Assembly: GCF_020037125.1 (NCBI RefSeq)
Contig: NZ_JAIQDG010000041.1
Location: 1-64,000 of the forward strand
Source of the DNA: Myxococcus sp. RHSTA-1-4
GTDB lineage: Bacteria > Myxococcota > Myxococcia > Myxococcales > Myxococcaceae
Direction: 5' to 3'
Length of the DNA: 64,000 nt
Under the pieces are notes generated by a model that was not told the DNA's origin, made no database searches, and saw nothing but the letters and a program-made list of their open reading frames with translations. Positions 16,631 to 27,238 of the stretch are shown in pieces. The position numbers were made by a program, and so were the translations under genes. Numbering within the stretch: position 1 is the stretch's first letter; the number at the start of each line of letters is the position of its first letter.

Positions 16631-18498
16631 GCACGCGTCCTGTGGGCAGTGGTCTGCCGGTGACGCTGGTGTACGTCGCGGGCCTGCTCGCGGTCTTCAT
16701 CGGCGAGCGGATTCTCGGCGCCGGCACCGGCCGCACCGTCTTCTCCGCGTTGGGCATGGTGGTGGCGGTGGGAGCGCTGGCCTGGCGCTTCACCCGCATG
16801 CGCTCGGCGGCGGCGGACCGGCGCGCGGTGGAGGGCTGGGTGCTGGGCCTGTATGGCCTGGGCCTGGTGGCGCTGCTGCTCTACTTCCTCCAGTCGGACG
16901 CGGGGGCCGCGCTCTTCGGCGGGCCGCTGTCGCAGAAGGCCCCGAAGCTGGCGGTGGTGCTGGCGGCGCTCTTCCCCGCGCTGCTCCTGTGCGCGCTGCT
17001 GCCCCTGGCGCTGGTGGAGGTGGCCGCCGCGGCGATGACTCGCGCGCCGGTGCTGGAGACGGGCCGCGCCCGCAGCGCGCTCTACTCCGGGCTGGGGCTG
17101 GCCTTCGTCGTCGTCTTCGCCTTCGCGTCCATGTACGTGGCCACGCAGGCGGACGTGACGTGGGACCTGTCCTACTTCCGCACCGCGAAGCCGGGCGACT
17201 CCACGCGCAAGGTGATTCGCGGCCTCAACGAGCCCTTGCAGGTGACGCTCTTCTTCCCGCCCGCCAACGAGGTGGGTGAGGCGGTGAACCAGTACTTCCG
17301 GGACCTGTCGCTGGAGAGCCCGCAGCTCCTCAACGTGGAGCGGCTGGACCAGGCGGTGGAGCCGGCCCGGGCGCGCTCGCTGGGCGTGCACAACAACGGC
17401 ACCATCGTCCTGGCGCGCGGTGAGCGGAAGGAGCCGCTCACGGTGGGGCTCGAAATCGACCGGGCGCGCGGCCAGCTCCAGCGGCTGGACCAGGAGGTGC
17501 AGCGCCGGTTGCTGGCGGTGGCCCGGCCGCGGCGCGTGGTCTACTTCACCGCGGGCCATGGCGAGCGCGCCGAGTCGCGGCCGGTGCCGGGCGAGACGCC
17601 CCGTCCGTCCGTGGCGCAGCTCAAGGAGCTGTTGCGCGCGCAGAACGTGGACGTGCGGCCGCTGGGCATGTCGGAGGGGCTGGGCTCCGAGGTGCCCAAG
17701 GACGCCTCCGCCGTGGTGGTGGTGGGCCCCACGCGCGAGTTCCTCCCCGAGGAGCTGAACGCGCTGCGCGAGTACGCGGACCGGGGCGGACGGCTGTGGC
17801 TGGCGCTGGAGCCGGACGGCCCGGACTTCCAGCCGCTGCTGGAGCCCATGGGCCTCAAGTACCTGAAGACGCCGCTGGCCAATGACCAGGTGTTCTTCCG
17901 CACCACGCGCCAGCAGAGCGACCGCGGCAACCTGGGCACGGCGAGCTTCTCCTCGCACCCGTCCGTCACCTCGCTGGCGGCGCTGGCGGGGCAGGCGCCG
18001 GTGGCCTTCCCCGGCGCGGGTGCCATGGACCAGATTCAGCCGCTGCCCAACGCCGTCATGCACGACATCTCCGTGCGCGCGCATGGCGCCACCTTCGCGG
18101 ACGCCAACGGCAACTTCGCGCAGGACGCGGGAGAGATGCGGCGCACCTGGCCGCTGGTGGTGGCGGTGGAGAAGCCCGCGCCGGCCGGCAAGGCGCCGAT
18201 GCGCGCCGTCGTCATGGCGGACGCGGACGCGGTCAGCGACCTGGTGCTGGGCAACCTGGGCAATGCGTACCTCGCGGTGGACACGCTGCGGTGGCTCACC
18301 GGCGAGGAGTCCATTGCCGGCACGGTGTCCACCGAGGAGGACGTGCCGATTCAGCACACGCGCGAGCAGGACGTGGCCTGGTTCTACGCCACCGTCTTCC
18401 TGGGGCCGGCCCTGGTGCTGGCGGTGGGCTTCGTGAAGACGCGGCGGCGGGGCCGGCGCGCGCCGCGGGCCGCGGTGGCGGCGGGAGGTGAGCGATGA
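16627..18498 (+). CDS. GldG-like ABC accessory membrane protein
   Basis: The 623-residue protein has four membrane helices in the first 150 residues and one at the C-terminus (about 600). Between them lies a large extracytoplasmic part. It contains the GldG_ABC-type region with LRYVNVERL-like sequence (LSLESPQLLNVERLDQAVEP) and an IFT52-like fold (VVYFTAGHGE and VVVGPTREFLPEELNALREY). GldG partners GldA and GldF in a single transporter. The ATG at 16627 overlaps the permease stop and has GGAGG upstream. It overlaps the DUF4340 gene by 4 bp. Confidence 0.85.
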   Translation: MSTRPVGSGLPVTLVYVAGLLAVFIGERILGAGTGRTVFSALGMVVAVGALAWRFTRMRSAAADRRAVEGWVLGLYGLGLVALLLYFLQSDAGAALFGGPLSQKAPKLAVVLAALFPALLLCALLPLALVEVAAAAMTRAPVLETGRARSALYSGLGLAFVVVFAFASMYVATQADVTWDLSYFRTAKPGDSTRKVIRGLNEPLQVTLFFPPANEVGEAVNQYFRDLSLESPQLLNVERLDQAVEPARARSLGVHNNGTIVLARGERKEPLTVGLEIDRARGQLQRLDQEVQRRLLAVARPRRVVYFTAGHGERAESRPVPGETPRPSVAQLKELLRAQNVDVRPLGMSEGLGSEVPKDASAVVVVGPTREFLPEELNALREYADRGGRLWLALEPDGPDFQPLLEPMGLKYLKTPLANDQVFFRTTRQQSDRGNLGTASFSSHPSVTSLAALAGQAPVAFPGAGAMDQIQPLPNAVMHDISVRAHGATFADANGNFAQDAGEMRRTWPLVVAVEKPAPAGKAPMRAVVMADADAVSDLVLGNLGNAYLAVDTLRWLTGEESIAGTVSTEEDVPIQHTREQDVAWFYATVFLGPALVLAVGFVKTRRRGRRAPRAAVAAGGER

Positions 18499-19607
18499 AG
18501 GTTCGAGACCTGGCCGTACAGGGAGCCCTGGCGGCGGTGGCCCTGGTGGCCGCCTTCCTCGTCTGGCAGCGGGAGCCCGCGGGCGCCCCGGGCGAGGTGA
18601 CGGTGGTGGATGCCCCGGCGCGCGCGCTGGACGGCGTGCGTTACGAGGACGAGGCCCGCTTCGTGGAGCTGTTCCGCGACGCGCAGGACCGGGACAGGCT
18701 CTGGGTGCGCCTGGGCTACAAGCCGCCGAAGCCGGTGCCGCCCGCTGAGAGCGTCGCGGATGGTGGCACGCCGGTGGCCTCGGCGGGCGTGGATGGTGGC
18801 ACCGACGCGGGGACGGCCGTGGCCGCCGCGGTGGATGCCGGCACGGCGCCGGTGGCCGCCAACAACGTGGAGCAGCCTCCGCCTCCGCGCGAGCTGCGCG
18901 CCAACGACGTGGCGGAGAAGCTGTTCCCCCGCTTCGCCCCGCTGCGCGCCATGCGCTCGCTGGGCGAGCTGGACGCGAAGAAGCTGGAGGAGGTGGGCCT
19001 GGCCGGAACCCAGCGCAAGCTGACGGTGACGGTGGGGGGCAAGGCGGAGGTCTTCTCCCTGGCCTCGCCGGCGGGAGGCTGGGGCACGCCGTACCTGCGC
19101 CGCGAGTCGGACGGCCGGGTGTTCCTCCTGGGCCCGGCGCTGCTGCCGGACCTGGAGAACGCCACCAGCCGGCTGGTGGACCGGCGGCTGCACACCTTCG
19201 ACCTGGGTGACTTCGACGCGGTGGTCATCACGGCGGCGGGCGCGTCGCGCACCTTCACCGCGAGCGGCAAGGCCCCCGGGCCGGTGTCCCTGGCGCCGGC
19301 GGAGTCTCCGGACCGTCCGGACGAGTTCGCTCGCAACTGGCATGACCGGGTGTGGCGGCTGATGCCGCTGGACCTCCTGGGCCGTGGTGAAGTGCCCCCC
19401 GGAGGCGAGCCGGAGGAGGCCTTCCGCGTGGAGTACCGCCGGGACGGCAAGCCGGTGGGCGAGGTGAAGGTGGCGCGCGGCGACGGCGGCTTCTTCGTCC
19501 GCACCGAGCACACCACCGGCTGGGCACGGCTGCACTCCGGCGTGGACAACCTGGCCTCCGAGGCGGCGAAGGTGACCGCCCAGGTGTCCTCCGCTTCGGG
19601 GAAGTGA
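18495..19607 (+). CDS. DUF4340 domain protein, partner of the Gld-type transporter
   Basis: The 370-residue protein has one N-terminal membrane anchor (about 8-25), an Ala/Gly/Val-rich linker (about 80-130) and an extracytoplasmic beta-rich domain of the DUF4340 kind (LTVTVGGKAEVFSLASPAGG and similar strands). DUF4340 genes regularly follow gldG-like genes, as here, and the protein is presumed to work on the outer face of that transporter. Its ATG at 18495 lies in an ATGA overlap. The gene closes the operon, and a strong hairpin follows at 19618. Confidence 0.85.
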   Translation: MKVRDLAVQGALAAVALVAAFLVWQREPAGAPGEVTVVDAPARALDGVRYEDEARFVELFRDAQDRDRLWVRLGYKPPKPVPPAESVADGGTPVASAGVDGGTDAGTAVAAAVDAGTAPVAANNVEQPPPPRELRANDVAEKLFPRFAPLRAMRSLGELDAKKLEEVGLAGTQRKLTVTVGGKAEVFSLASPAGGWGTPYLRRESDGRVFLLGPALLPDLENATSRLVDRRLHTFDLGDFDAVVITAAGASRTFTASGKAPGPVSLAPAESPDRPDEFARNWHDRVWRLMPLDLLGRGEVPPGGEPEEAFRVEYRRDGKPVGEVKVARGDGGFFVRTEHTTGWARLHSGVDNLASEAAKVTAQVSSASGK

Positions 19608-19617
19608 GCCGGGACTT

Positions 19618-19645
19618 CGCGGTGGCCTCGTGTCAGGCCACCGCG
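19618..19645. terminator. Bidirectional hairpin between convergent genes
   Basis: CGCGGTGGCCT (19618-19628) pairs perfectly with AGGCCACCGCG (19635-19645) around a six-base loop, an 11-bp stem. It lies 11 bases after the DUF4340 stop and overlaps the last codons of the convergent GvpL/F gene. No T-run follows, so intrinsic termination is likely but not certain. Confidence 0.6.
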
Positions 19646-20790
19646 CCGGGCTCCTCCGCCAGGCCCAGCCGCACGTCCACGAAGCTGTAGGGCGCCCATG
19701 GGCCGGTGAAGCGGAAGGCGTAGGTGTCCGAGCGCGCCGCGAGTGACTTCACCCGCGACTCGAAGGACTCCACCCAGTCGCGTCCCACCAGGAAGGCGGC
19801 GTTGAGCAGCATCCGGTCCCCCACCGGGGACAGGGTGCGGGAGGCGAAGGCGAGCGGGCGCAGGCCCTCCAGCAGCAGGGCCATGTCCCGCTCGACGCGG
19901 GCCAGCAGCGCGGTGCCGAGCCGGCGCTCGTGGTCGGCCTCGCCCTCACCCTCGCCGCGGAGCAGCTCCGGGTTGTCCAGCTCCAGCCGCCGGATGAGGT
20001 GCTCGCGGTGGTAGAGCACCTTCAACCCCAGCTCCACCTTGTCATCCAGCGCCTCCAGCGCGGCGACGAGCGAGTCATGTGCCGAGCGCAGCAGCGCGCG
20101 CACCTGCGCCTCGGAGCGCAGCACCGTCCCGAAGGCCACCGGCAGCAGCGTGTGCTCGCGCAGCACGGCCTCGGTGACGCGCTGGTGGACCAGCAGGTGG
20201 GCCCGCGTCGGGTCCACCACGTAGCCCGGCGCCGTGGACACCAGGGCCGCGAGCTGGCCCTCACGCACCGAGCGCACGTCCGCCGGGGGCACGCCCAGGC
20301 CAATCAGCCCGAAGTCCAGGTCGCCCTCCGCGCGCACCACGCCGTAGAGGTACTGGGGGCTCTCTTCGTCCTCCACCGCGTGAGCGAAGGGCGGGGCGGG
20401 CGTGACGCGTCCGTTGAGGGCCGCCCGTGGACCTCCCTCCGCCGCGAGCCGTTCCCCGGACGCAAGGGCTTCCGAGGCCGATGGTGTCGCCGCATCCGGG
20501 CGCTCCGCGGGCTGGGGGCTGGCGGCCGGCGGCACATCGCCATCACGCCGCGCCACGGGAGGCGCCGCTGGGGAAGCGGAGGCACGCAGCGCGGCTCCCT
20601 CGCTCCGCGCCCCAGGCGGAGGTGACGCGGCAACGGCCGACTCCTCGGGAGGGTGGGGTGGGGCCCCGGTGGGCGCCGGAGCCTCCTCGCGCGGCTTCCG
20701 CTTCTTCACCGGCGTGGAGACACGTCCCGCGCCGGTGGGGGTCCGGGCCTTGGCGGTGGAGCCTTTTCGGGTCCGTGACGTCCGGGGCAT
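19633..20790 (-). CDS. GvpL/GvpF family protein with long N-terminal extension
   Basis: The 385-residue protein has a Lys/Arg/Pro-rich N-terminal extension of about 130 residues, then a GvpL/F domain. The domain begins with YLYGVVRAEGDLDFGLIGL and continues through VVDPTRAHLLVHQRVTEAVL, LLPVAFGTVLRSEAQVRALL and a C-terminal WAPYSFVDVRLG. GvpF and GvpL are minor gas vesicle or nanocompartment assembly proteins. No full-length GvpA, GvpN or GvpK is nearby, so buoyant vesicles are not implied. The gene is last in an operon with a GvpA-like mini protein, a histidine kinase and a response regulator, eight bases after the latter. The ATG at 20790 has GTGAGG six bases upstream. A regulatory or scaffold role with the kinase pair is possible. 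Confidence 0.85.
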   Translation of the reverse strand: MPRTSRTRKGSTAKARTPTGAGRVSTPVKKRKPREEAPAPTGAPPHPPEESAVAASPPPGARSEGAALRASASPAAPPVARRDGDVPPAASPQPAERPDAATPSASEALASGERLAAEGGPRAALNGRVTPAPPFAHAVEDEESPQYLYGVVRAEGDLDFGLIGLGVPPADVRSVREGQLAALVSTAPGYVVDPTRAHLLVHQRVTEAVLREHTLLPVAFGTVLRSEAQVRALLRSAHDSLVAALEALDDKVELGLKVLYHREHLIRRLELDNPELLRGEGEGEADHERRLGTALLARVERDMALLLEGLRPLAFASRTLSPVGDRMLLNAAFLVGRDWVESFESRVKSLAARSDTYAFRFTGPWAPYSFVDVRLGLAEEPGAVA

Positions 20791-20798
20791 GGTGCGCC

Positions 20799-21205
20799 TC
20801 ACCCTGGCCGGGAGCCTCCACGCGTGGCGAGGACGCGGCGGACCTCGTCCACCAGCGCATCCGGGAGGCACGGCTTGGTGACGAAGGAGTCGCAGCCCGC
20901 GCCCTTCGCCTCGTCGGACTGGCCCGTCATCGCATGGCCGGTGAGGGCCACCACGGGGATGGTGCTCGTGCGGTCATCACTCTTCAGCCGCCGTGTCGCC
21001 TCCCACCCGTCGATGATGGGCAGCGACAGGTCCATCAGGATGATGTCCGGCCGCAGCTCGAAGGCCTTGTCCAGCGCCTCCTGCCCGTTCTTCGCCTCGG
21101 CCACGCGGAAGCCGGAGAACTCCAGGTACTCGGCGTACATCTCCCGCGCGTCCTGGTAGTCGTCTACGACGAGCACCAGCGGCTTGGGAGTCGTTGAGGG
21201 GTTCG

Positions 21206-21209
<4 letters not shown>
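20799..21209 (-). CDS. Single-domain response regulator (CheY-like)
   Basis: The 136-residue protein is one receiver domain with no output domain. It has the acidic pair DD in [10 protein letters not shown], the phospho-acceptor Asp in [13 protein letters not shown], a conserved Thr in VVALTGHAM and Lys in FVTKPC. It is encoded 4 bp overlapped with the histidine kinase gene upstream, the probable phosphodonor. With no output domain it probably acts by protein contact, perhaps with the GvpL/F protein encoded next. Confidence 0.93.
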
Positions 21210-23338
<2,129 letters not shown>

Positions 23339-23343
23339 ATGCG

Positions 23344-23562
23344 TCAGGCTCCAGGGAAATGGGGACGTGGAGGGGCTCCACGGGCGGGGTTGTCGTCGGT
23401 CCGCACCTCCATGAATGTCACCACGATGCGCGTCGCGCCCGGGGAGGCGGAGGCACGGCCCGGCACCGCTCGGGCGCTCGGTTCCCAGCGCAGGCCCCGG
23501 TCCAGCACCCGGTCCAGGACGTCGACGAGGCTCGTGCTTCCGACCGTTCTCTCCACGGGCAT
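23344..23562 (-). CDS. Truncated GvpA-like small protein
   Basis: The 72-residue protein has an N-terminal segment, [20 protein letters not shown], that closely resembles the first helix of gas vesicle shell proteins of the GvpA/GvpJ/GvpM family. The rest (residues 25-72) does not: the usual VIDAWxRVSLVGIEL hairpin is absent, replaced by a Pro/Ala/Arg-rich region with a single strand-like [11 protein letters not shown]. The ATG at 23562 has AGGAG seven bases upstream. It is the first gene of the operon with the kinase, regulator and GvpL/F genes. It could be a degenerate shell protein or a peptide that docks to GvpL/F through the kept helix. Confidence 0.6.
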   Translation of the reverse strand: MPVERTVGSTSLVDVLDRVLDRGLRWEPSARAVPGRASASPGATRIVVTFMEVRTDDNPARGAPPRPHFPGA

Positions 23563-23883
23563 CCGTGTGACTCCTGTGCTCGCGGCGGCTCCACGCCCCT
23601 GTCCACGATGTCTCAACTTGTATCGCGGGGGGGCGGGGCACCCCAGGTTCGCTTCCCCAGCCACCATGACTTGCGAACACCCGAGCGCGGCCACTGTCCG
23701 CCCGTACACATCTCAAAGGCCCTGAAGCAGGGCAGGCAGGCAGGCGGATGCTCCGGCCCCGCCGCTTATCGCACCCGCGTTGCATTCCTGGCCTTGGGCC
23801 ATTCGACCTGGAGCCGAGGCGCCGTCCGGCACGCAAGATTCGGGTTGCGCGGGCCGGCCGGAGCGGCGGCATGATTCCCCCTC
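23563..23883. other. Divergent intergenic region, promoters not identified
   Basis: The region separates the Gvp-type operon (minus) from the AlkA-like gene (plus). No gene is supported. It is locally less G+C-rich around 23600-23710, as expected for promoters, but I see no clear consensus pair. Confidence 0.35.
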
Positions 23884-24555
23884 GTGCCGCGTCCCGCTCC
23901 CGCCGCCCCGCGCCTCCCCGATGACTTCACTCCCGCGGCCCGCCGCTCCCTGGCGCGGGCGGACCCCGTGCTCGGCGCGCTGATGAAGCGCGTGGGCCCC
24001 TTCCGGCTCCAGCTCCGCCCGCTGCACAGCCCCTTCGCGGCGCTGGCGGAGTCCATCGTCTACCAGCAACTCCACGGCCGCGCGGCCGCCACCATCTTCG
24101 GCCGCGTGTGCGAGCGCGTGGGCCACGGGCGGCGCTTCACGCCCCAGGCGCTGATGGCCGTGCCGGACGCGGCGCTGCGTGAGTGCGGGCTGTCCGCCAA
24201 CAAGCTGGCCGCCATGAGGGATTTGGCGAGCAAGTCGCTGGAGGGCACGGTGCCGCCGCTGGCCCGCGTGCGGCGCATGGACGACGCGGCGCTCATCGAC
24301 CACTTCACCCAGGTGCGCGGCATCGGCCAGTGGACGGTGGAGATGCTGCTCATCTTCCGGCTCGGCCGGCCGGACGTGCTGCCCGTGGACGACTTCGGCG
24401 TGCGCAAGGGCTTCATGCTCGCGTACGGCCTGCCCGAGATGCCCCGCCCGAAGGAGCTGCTGGCACTCGGCGAGCGCTGGCGGCCCTGGCGCACGGTGGC
24501 GAGCTGGTACTTCTGGCGCGCGACGGAGCTGCCACAGGCCCCCGCCAGGGGCTGA
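23884..24555 (+). CDS. DNA-3-methyladenine glycosylase II family (AlkA-like HhH-GPD)
   Basis: The 223-residue protein removes alkylated bases from DNA, judged by the HhH-GPD fold. [19 protein letters not shown] is the typical opening, and [13 protein letters not shown] precedes the helix-hairpin-helix [15 protein letters not shown]. The catalytic Asp lies in [13 protein letters not shown]. It lacks the N-terminal beta domain of E. coli AlkA, as in the shorter Mag/AlkA2 type. The GTG at 23884 is used; no ribosome binding site is visible, so the start is uncertain. The gene stands alone, followed by two hairpins. Confidence 0.9.
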   Translation: MPRPAPAAPRLPDDFTPAARRSLARADPVLGALMKRVGPFRLQLRPLHSPFAALAESIVYQQLHGRAAATIFGRVCERVGHGRRFTPQALMAVPDAALRECGLSANKLAAMRDLASKSLEGTVPPLARVRRMDDAALIDHFTQVRGIGQWTVEMLLIFRLGRPDVLPVDDFGVRKGFMLAYGLPEMPRPKELLALGERWRPWRTVASWYFWRATELPQAPARG

Positions 24556-24578
24556 GCGCCGCCTCTGGAGGGAAACGG

Positions 24579-24617
24579 CCCGGCCGGAGGGCGCGGCGCG
24601 TGCGCCGTCCGGCCGGG
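24579..24617. terminator. Hairpin after the AlkA-like gene
   Basis: CCCGGCCGGA (24579-24588) pairs with TCCGGCCGGG (24608-24617), and the loop itself can fold further (GGCGC with GCGCC). It lies 24 bases after the glycosylase stop, between convergent genes, and probably ends that transcript. No T-run is present. Confidence 0.55.
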
Positions 24618-24627
24618 GGGGCACCTG

Positions 24628-24648
24628 CCCGCGGCGGCTCGCCGCGGG
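24628..24648. terminator. Second hairpin between convergent genes
   Basis: CCCGCGGCG (24628-24636) pairs with CGCCGCGGG (24640-24648) around a three-base loop, with outer CCTG/CAGG pairs that extend it. It lies 20 bases after the stop of the minus-strand gene at 24669 and probably terminates it. Confidence 0.55.
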
Positions 24649-24668
24649 TCAGGAGCCGCTCACGGGAA

Positions 24669-25442
24669 TCACTCCGTCCAGGTCCAGACCTTCACCATGC
24701 GCACGAAGCGCCGGTCGGTGCTCACCGCGGCCACGATGTAGCCGCCCATGTCGCCGGGGCCGCCGCCGCAGCCGTTGCACTGCCAGTTGGAGACGTAGAG
24801 GCGGTTGCTGTTGCGGGAGATCTGCGTGATGAAGGCCACCGCGCCGTCCACCTCGTCCGTGGTGACGGCGGTGCCGTAGTACCGGGTCTTCAGCGTGTCG
24901 ACGAGCTCGCGCAGGGTGATGGGCTCGAAGGTGCCGGGGTTGTCGACGCGGAACGTCTCATAGGCGCTGTAGGTCAGCGTGACCTGGTTCGCCACGCCCT
25001 GGCCGTTGGGGATGTAGCCCTCCACGATTTCGGAGGAGTTGGCCAGCGAGCCGCTCGCGCCGTACAGCTCCGCGGGGGTGGACTGCAGCCAGCCCAGGTA
25101 CAGCGGCGCGGCGGTGGTGGCCGCGTCGTTCAGCTCGTAGTAGTCGGTGAGGAGCTTCTTCGCCGTGCCGGTGAGGCCGGTGAGGAAGGTGGTGTCGCTC
25201 ACCTTCGTGCCCAGGTAGGCGCGCTCGGCGGCGTCCACGGTGCCGTCATCGTAGGTGAACTGGCCGAGCGCGCCGGCCATCTCGCTCCGGATGACGGTGG
25301 TGCCGCCGGGGCTGGTGGAGGCGCGGGCGGCGGCGATCTTCGCGTCGAACGCGGGGATGCTGGTGGTGCTACCAGCGAGGGCCGCGGGCGCGGCCATCAG
25401 GACGACACCGCCCAGGAGTGCTTTCAGGGATGGGGAGGACAT
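24669..25442 (-). CDS. Secreted protein of unknown function
   Basis: The 257-residue protein starts with a typical signal peptide (hydrophobic stretch LLGGVVLMAAPAALA, cleavage after ALAG or nearby). The mature part is Thr/Ser/Gly-rich and of mixed structure, with a Cys pair in WQCNGCGGGPGDMGG. The end, TDRRFVRMVKVWTWTE, resembles the close of small secreted proteins that I cannot name. The ATG at 25442 is preceded by AGAGGT. It is a single gene, so no function can be inferred from the neighbours. Confidence 0.75.
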   Translation of the reverse strand: MSSPSLKALLGGVVLMAAPAALAGSTTSIPAFDAKIAAARASTSPGGTTVIRSEMAGALGQFTYDDGTVDAAERAYLGTKVSDTTFLTGLTGTAKKLLTDYYELNDAATTAAPLYLGWLQSTPAELYGASGSLANSSEIVEGYIPNGQGVANQVTLTYSAYETFRVDNPGTFEPITLRELVDTLKTRYYGTAVTTDEVDGAVAFITQISRNSNRLYVSNWQCNGCGGGPGDMGGYIVAAVSTDRRFVRMVKVWTWTE

Positions 25443-25588
25443 GCGGTGTACCTCTCGCGGGCCGGAAGGCCCGTGGGAATGAGGGGGACGACGGCCCGCG
25501 ACTTAACACGCGCGACTGACATCCCTCCGCGACATCCATGCATCACATGTCTTACAGGCACACTGTGTTACGGGATTGAGACACTGCG

Positions 25589-26839
25589 TCAGGTGGCGGC
25601 CGGCGAGGCCTCCACGCGCCGCTGGCGTCTCATCGGCAGCAGCAGCACGAGGAAGGCCACGGACAGCACGATGCCGAGCAGGAAGACGGGTGCGTAGCCC
25701 AGTCCCACGCCGCGCGCCGGGTCCGCGAGCCAGGTCGCGAGGGGGCCGGCGGGTGCCTTGCCCCACACCTCCAGGCTGGCCAGCAGGGTGTAGTGCGTGG
25801 CGCCGATGCGGCGGTCCACGCGTGACATCATGAAGGCGAACATCACCGTGGTGAGCGCGCCGCCGAAGAACTCCTCGGCCAGGGTGACGCCGATGACCGC
25901 GGAGTCGCTGACGCCGGCCGTCGCGAGCCCCCAGCGCCCGACGAGCGGCAGCACCCGCAGCGTGGCGGTGAGGCCCACCGCTCCGAGCAGTGGCATGCGC
26001 GCGGCGAGGAGGCCTCCCACCGCGGAGCCGAGGAGGGAGGCCACGGTGCCCCACGTATTCACCCACAGGAGGATGCGCTCGGCGGGGATGCCAGCGTCGA
26101 CGAGGAAGAGCTTGTAGAGCACGTCCGACATGCTCTCGCCGAACTTGTACGTGCCGACGAAGAGCAGCAGCCAGCCCGCTCCGGGCAGCATCAGCACCTG
26201 CTTGATTCGCCCGGCGAGCTCGCTCCAGCTCACCCCCTTGACGGGGGAGCCGCCCTCGCGAGGCGCGGGTTCGCGTGCGAAGAACATCACCACGAACACC
26301 GCCAGGCTCATCACCGCCATGGCGAGCAACATGCCCGGCCAGCCGACGCGGTTGCCGGTCCAGGTCATCACCCCGCCTCCGGCGAACATCATCCCGAACT
26401 TGTAGCCCACCACCTGCGCGGTGTTGCCCGGGCCCAGCTCGTCCGGCCGCAGCGTGTCCACGGCGAAGCCGTCCACCGCGATGTCCTGCGTGGCGGCGAA
26501 GAGGTTCATCACGAGGACGAGCCCCATCAGCAGTGGCATGGCCCCTTGCGACGCCGCGAAGGCCGCGGCGGCGCAGCTCGCCGCGAGCCCGAGCTGCATG
26601 GGCAGAATCCAGGACCTGCGCCGCCCGAGGCGGGCCGAGCCATAGCGGTCCACCAGGGGGGCCCATAGCGCCTTGCAGGCCCACGGCAGCGACAGCGCGC
26701 TGGCGAAGCCGATGGCCGTCAGCGACACCCCCTGCGTGCGCAGGTACACGGGCAACGCGGTCGACTGGAAGCCGAAGGGCATGCCCTGCACGAAGTAGAG
26801 CATGCTCAGGAGCGCGAGCCGGGGCGACGGAAGTCTCAT
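25589..26839 (-). CDS. MFS transporter, AmpG-like
   Basis: The 416-residue protein has twelve predicted membrane helices and features of the AmpG/SLC33 branch of the major facilitator family. These are the start LSMLYFVQGMPFGFQSTALP, the motif DIAVDGFAVDTL after helix 4, and GYKFGMMFAGG. AmpG imports anhydro-muropeptides for cell-wall recycling, and proteins of this branch may also carry acetyl-CoA or other solutes. The length is shorter than E. coli AmpG (491), lacking the two extra helices. It stands alone; the substrate is inferred only by family. Confidence 0.82.
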   Translation of the reverse strand: MRLPSPRLALLSMLYFVQGMPFGFQSTALPVYLRTQGVSLTAIGFASALSLPWACKALWAPLVDRYGSARLGRRRSWILPMQLGLAASCAAAAFAASQGAMPLLMGLVLVMNLFAATQDIAVDGFAVDTLRPDELGPGNTAQVVGYKFGMMFAGGGVMTWTGNRVGWPGMLLAMAVMSLAVFVVMFFAREPAPREGGSPVKGVSWSELAGRIKQVLMLPGAGWLLLFVGTYKFGESMSDVLYKLFLVDAGIPAERILLWVNTWGTVASLLGSAVGGLLAARMPLLGAVGLTATLRVLPLVGRWGLATAGVSDSAVIGVTLAEEFFGGALTTVMFAFMMSRVDRRIGATHYTLLASLEVWGKAPAGPLATWLADPARGVGLGYAPVFLLGIVLSVAFLVLLLPMRRQRRVEASPAAT

Positions 26840-27238
26840 GGCTGGCGCAGCATAGGGCCTCCACGGCGAGGCGGGGCGGTACCAGGTAACAGGGAGCGCA
26901 CGGCCGGGAAGGCGCTCGCGGCGGAGTCCCGGCCCCGGGGGCGCTCAGGACCGCCGCCCGCGTCACGGAGCCTCCACGGGAATTAGGGCGCCCGGGGCGA
27001 TACCGGGCACGGGCTCGCGCCGGGACCGGCCTCATGAGGGGCGGCTCCAGGGGCGCGCTGGAGGGAAGGGCGGCGCCCGGCTGCCCGCCCGTGGTGTCCC
27101 CGCGACGAGGGCGCGTGGAAGCCCCACTGCGCATGGGCGGAGGCCGGTTGACCGGAAGTCCAGCGCCTCCCCGCGGCCACACCTCGGGTGCAGGTTGTGG
27201 CGTGCATCGGACAGTCCCGGCGCGCGGAGCACGACACC
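26840..27238. other. Intergenic region between divergent transporter genes
   Basis: These 399 bases lie between the MFS gene (minus) and the amino-acid permease gene (plus). Both strands have short frames with no ribosome binding site. The region is very G+C-rich and I see no element that I can support. Confidence 0.4.

Noticed and set aside
14982-19607. The ABC operon as the exporter of the lanthipeptide-like product
   Set aside because: It has Gld-type accessory genes (GldG-like, DUF4340), its own promoter-like TTGACA and a 250-bp gap. It looks like an independent transporter, though it cannot be excluded.
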